This document shows, piece after piece, positions 6,861-7,949 of a stretch of 7,949 bases of DNA. The stretch comes from Actinomycetota bacterium (GTDB lineage Bacteria > Actinomycetota > Actinomycetes > Actinomycetales > Microbacteriaceae): NCBI GenBank assembly GCA_009703545.1, contig WLFX01000039.1, positions 1 through 7,949 of the forward strand, in the 5' to 3' direction. The position numbers were made by a program, and so were the translations under genes. The stretch's first letter is position 1; each line of letters starts with the position of its first letter. The notes under the pieces are model-generated. The model ran no database searches. It was not told the DNA's origin and saw nothing but the letters and a program-made list of their open reading frames with translations.

Positions 6861-7933
6861 TAACCGAGCGGGTTGATTGACCCGTCGATGATGCCGGCCT
6901 GAAGTTCTGCCAGCTTGGCTTCAACGTCAGCCTGTGCGGTTGCACCGGAGTAGTTGGTGATTGCCGACAGTGCCGTTCCACCGTTTTCGAGCGTTCCGAG
7001 ATAAACGTCACCCGTGAAGGCGCCGCCGTCAATCGCGATCGCCTTGATGATGTCGAATACTGCGAGGGTCATGCGCTTCTCGGCCGAAGTGAGTATCCAT
7101 TCTGCATACTCAGGCGAGGTGTTCGCGATGTCCTTGTCGACACCAATCATGCGTCCGTCGATGCCGGCTTCGGTGATGGCTTCGGAAGCTGCACCGAACT
7201 GGTCGCCGCCAACGGGGAAGAGGACATCAGCGCCGGCTTCAATCTGGCCAGCAGCAATGGTCTTCGAGGTTCCCGAGTTGGGGGTGAAGTCACCGATGAA
7301 GTCACCGGTCTCGGTTGCAGGGTCCCAACCAACGACGGTGACATCTGCCGAGTTGTCGGTTCCCCACGCCATAGCGCCGTAGTAGAAACCGGTCATGAAG
7401 TCGGTGACGGCAGGAATCTGCATTCCACCGTAGGTACCAACAACCTTGGTCGTCGACTGAGCTGCCGCGAGGTAGCCGGCGAGGTACGACGACTGGTTCA
7501 TGGCGTAGTTGACGGGCTTGAGGTTCGTTGCACCGTTCGACCATCCGTCAATCGTGACGAAGTTCATGTCAGGGTTTGCTTCAGCAGCAGCGTTGACTGC
7601 ATCGACAAGGTTGAATCCGACGGCGATCGTGATGTCGCAGCCCTGGTCAATCATGGCCTGAAGGTTCGGCGCGAAGTCATCGGGTGTTGCCGATTCTGCG
7701 TCCGCGATCTGAACTCCGAGCTCAGCTTCTGACTTCTGGAGACCTTCATAAACCGACTGGTTGAACGACTTGTCGTTCCACGAGCCTTCATCCGAAACGG
7801 CGCATGCGAGATAGTCGACCGTCGGTTCGGGTGCTGCGGTTTCGGTGGGTGCTGCGGCACAACCGGTCAGGATGACCGCGGCTGCGCTCGCAAGTGCGAG
7901 CCCAGTCCAGGCACGCGATGTGATGTTCTTCAC
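6860..7933 (-). CDS. BMP-family nucleoside-binding lipoprotein (PnrA/BmpA-like)
   Basis: Membrane-anchored substrate-binding protein of the importer; family members such as PnrA and BmpA bind purine and other nucleosides. 357 residues. Seen: a lipoprotein signal peptide with basic start, hydrophobic core and lipobox LTGC, giving lipidated Cys25; an Ala/Pro/Thr/Glu linker (26-39); and the family ligand motif SDEGSWNDKSFNQS (47-60), where Asn, Asp and Phe line the nucleoside pocket in this family. GFNLVDAV (106-113), TDFMTGFYYGA (177-187), FPVGGDQFGAA (239-249) and GVDKDIANTSPE (264-275) follow, covering both lobes. Cys43 and Cys99 are the only cysteines in the mature part after the anchor and could form a disulfide. 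The start is GTG at 7933, with AGAGGA 8 nt upstream; the signal peptide begins there, so an upstream start is unlikely. It is the first visible gene of the operon, set off from the ATPase by 78 nt. Confidence 0.93.
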   Translation of the reverse strand: MKNITSRAWTGLALASAAAVILTGCAAAPTETAAPEPTVDYLACAVSDEGSWNDKSFNQSVYEGLQKSEAELGVQIADAESATPDDFAPNLQAMIDQGCDITIAVGFNLVDAVNAAAEANPDMNFVTIDGWSNGATNLKPVNYAMNQSSYLAGYLAAAQSTTKVVGTYGGMQIPAVTDFMTGFYYGAMAWGTDNSADVTVVGWDPATETGDFIGDFTPNSGTSKTIAAGQIEAGADVLFPVGGDQFGAASEAITEAGIDGRMIGVDKDIANTSPEYAEWILTSAEKRMTLAVFDIIKAIAIDGGAFTGDVYLGTLENGGTALSAITNYSGATAQADVEAKLAELQAGIIDGSINPLG

Positions 7934-7941
7934 AGGGTGAT

Positions 7942-7947
7942 TCCTCT
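7942..7947 (-). promoter_or_regulatory. Ribosome binding site of the binding-protein gene
   Basis: AGAGGA on the minus strand, 8 nt before the GTG at 7933. It supports the GTG start. The promoter itself is not in the window; only 16 nt upstream of the gene are visible. Confidence 0.7.
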
Positions 7948-7949
7948 CA

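Noticed and set aside
7828..7859. Imperfect direct repeat GGGTGCTGCGG in the binding-protein gene
   Set aside because: It encodes the Ala/Pro/Thr/Glu linker after the lipid anchor. Such low-complexity linkers repeat by codon use and need no further explanation.

Overview
The window is a single minus-strand block, read right to left, that looks like one operon for taking up and breaking down nucleosides in a Gram-positive actinobacterium. I favour an actinobacterium, perhaps a Microbacteriaceae-like lineage. The reasons are the fairly high G+C (by eye in the mid-to-high 50s), the lipoprotein signal on the binding protein, and the form of the deaminases: adenosine deaminase with HDHLDGG and NTDNRLMS, and cytidine deaminase with CAEC rather than CAER. 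No taxonomic marker gene is present, so the assignment is an inference.

Layout in order of transcription: a BMP-family nucleoside-binding lipoprotein (7933-6860); a 78-nt gap filled by two back-to-back stem-loops; a double-domain ABC ATPase (6781-5282); two BMP/Nup-type permeases (5285-4047 and 4050-2779); cytidine deaminase cdd (2776-2336); thymidine/pyrimidine-nucleoside phosphorylase deoA (2339-1047); and adenosine deaminase add (1050 to beyond the left edge, 350 codons visible). Four of the six junctions are 4-nt ATGA stop/start overlaps and one is a 2-nt gap, so translational coupling from the ATPase to add is very likely. In the tightly packed junctions the last codons of the upstream gene also hold the ribosome binding site of the next gene. 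The promoter and any regulator lie beyond the right edge, because only 16 nt upstream of the first gene are visible.

How the genes work together: the lipoprotein captures nucleosides outside the membrane, and the two permeases and the ATPase bring them in. Cdd converts (deoxy)cytidine to (deoxy)uridine, and DeoA splits pyrimidine (deoxy)nucleosides with phosphate into base plus (deoxy)ribose-1-phosphate. Add converts (deoxy)adenosine to (deoxy)inosine. No purine nucleoside phosphorylase, phosphopentomutase or deoxyribose-phosphate aldolase is visible, so those later steps must be encoded elsewhere or past the left edge.

I found no mobile element, RNA gene, CRISPR array or clear new system. 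The content is an ordinary, well-conserved salvage operon. The points most worth a second look are the tandem hairpins after the binding-protein gene and the Cys-Glu-Gly-Cys-Glu tail of Cdd, which is the deoA ribosome binding site read as codons.
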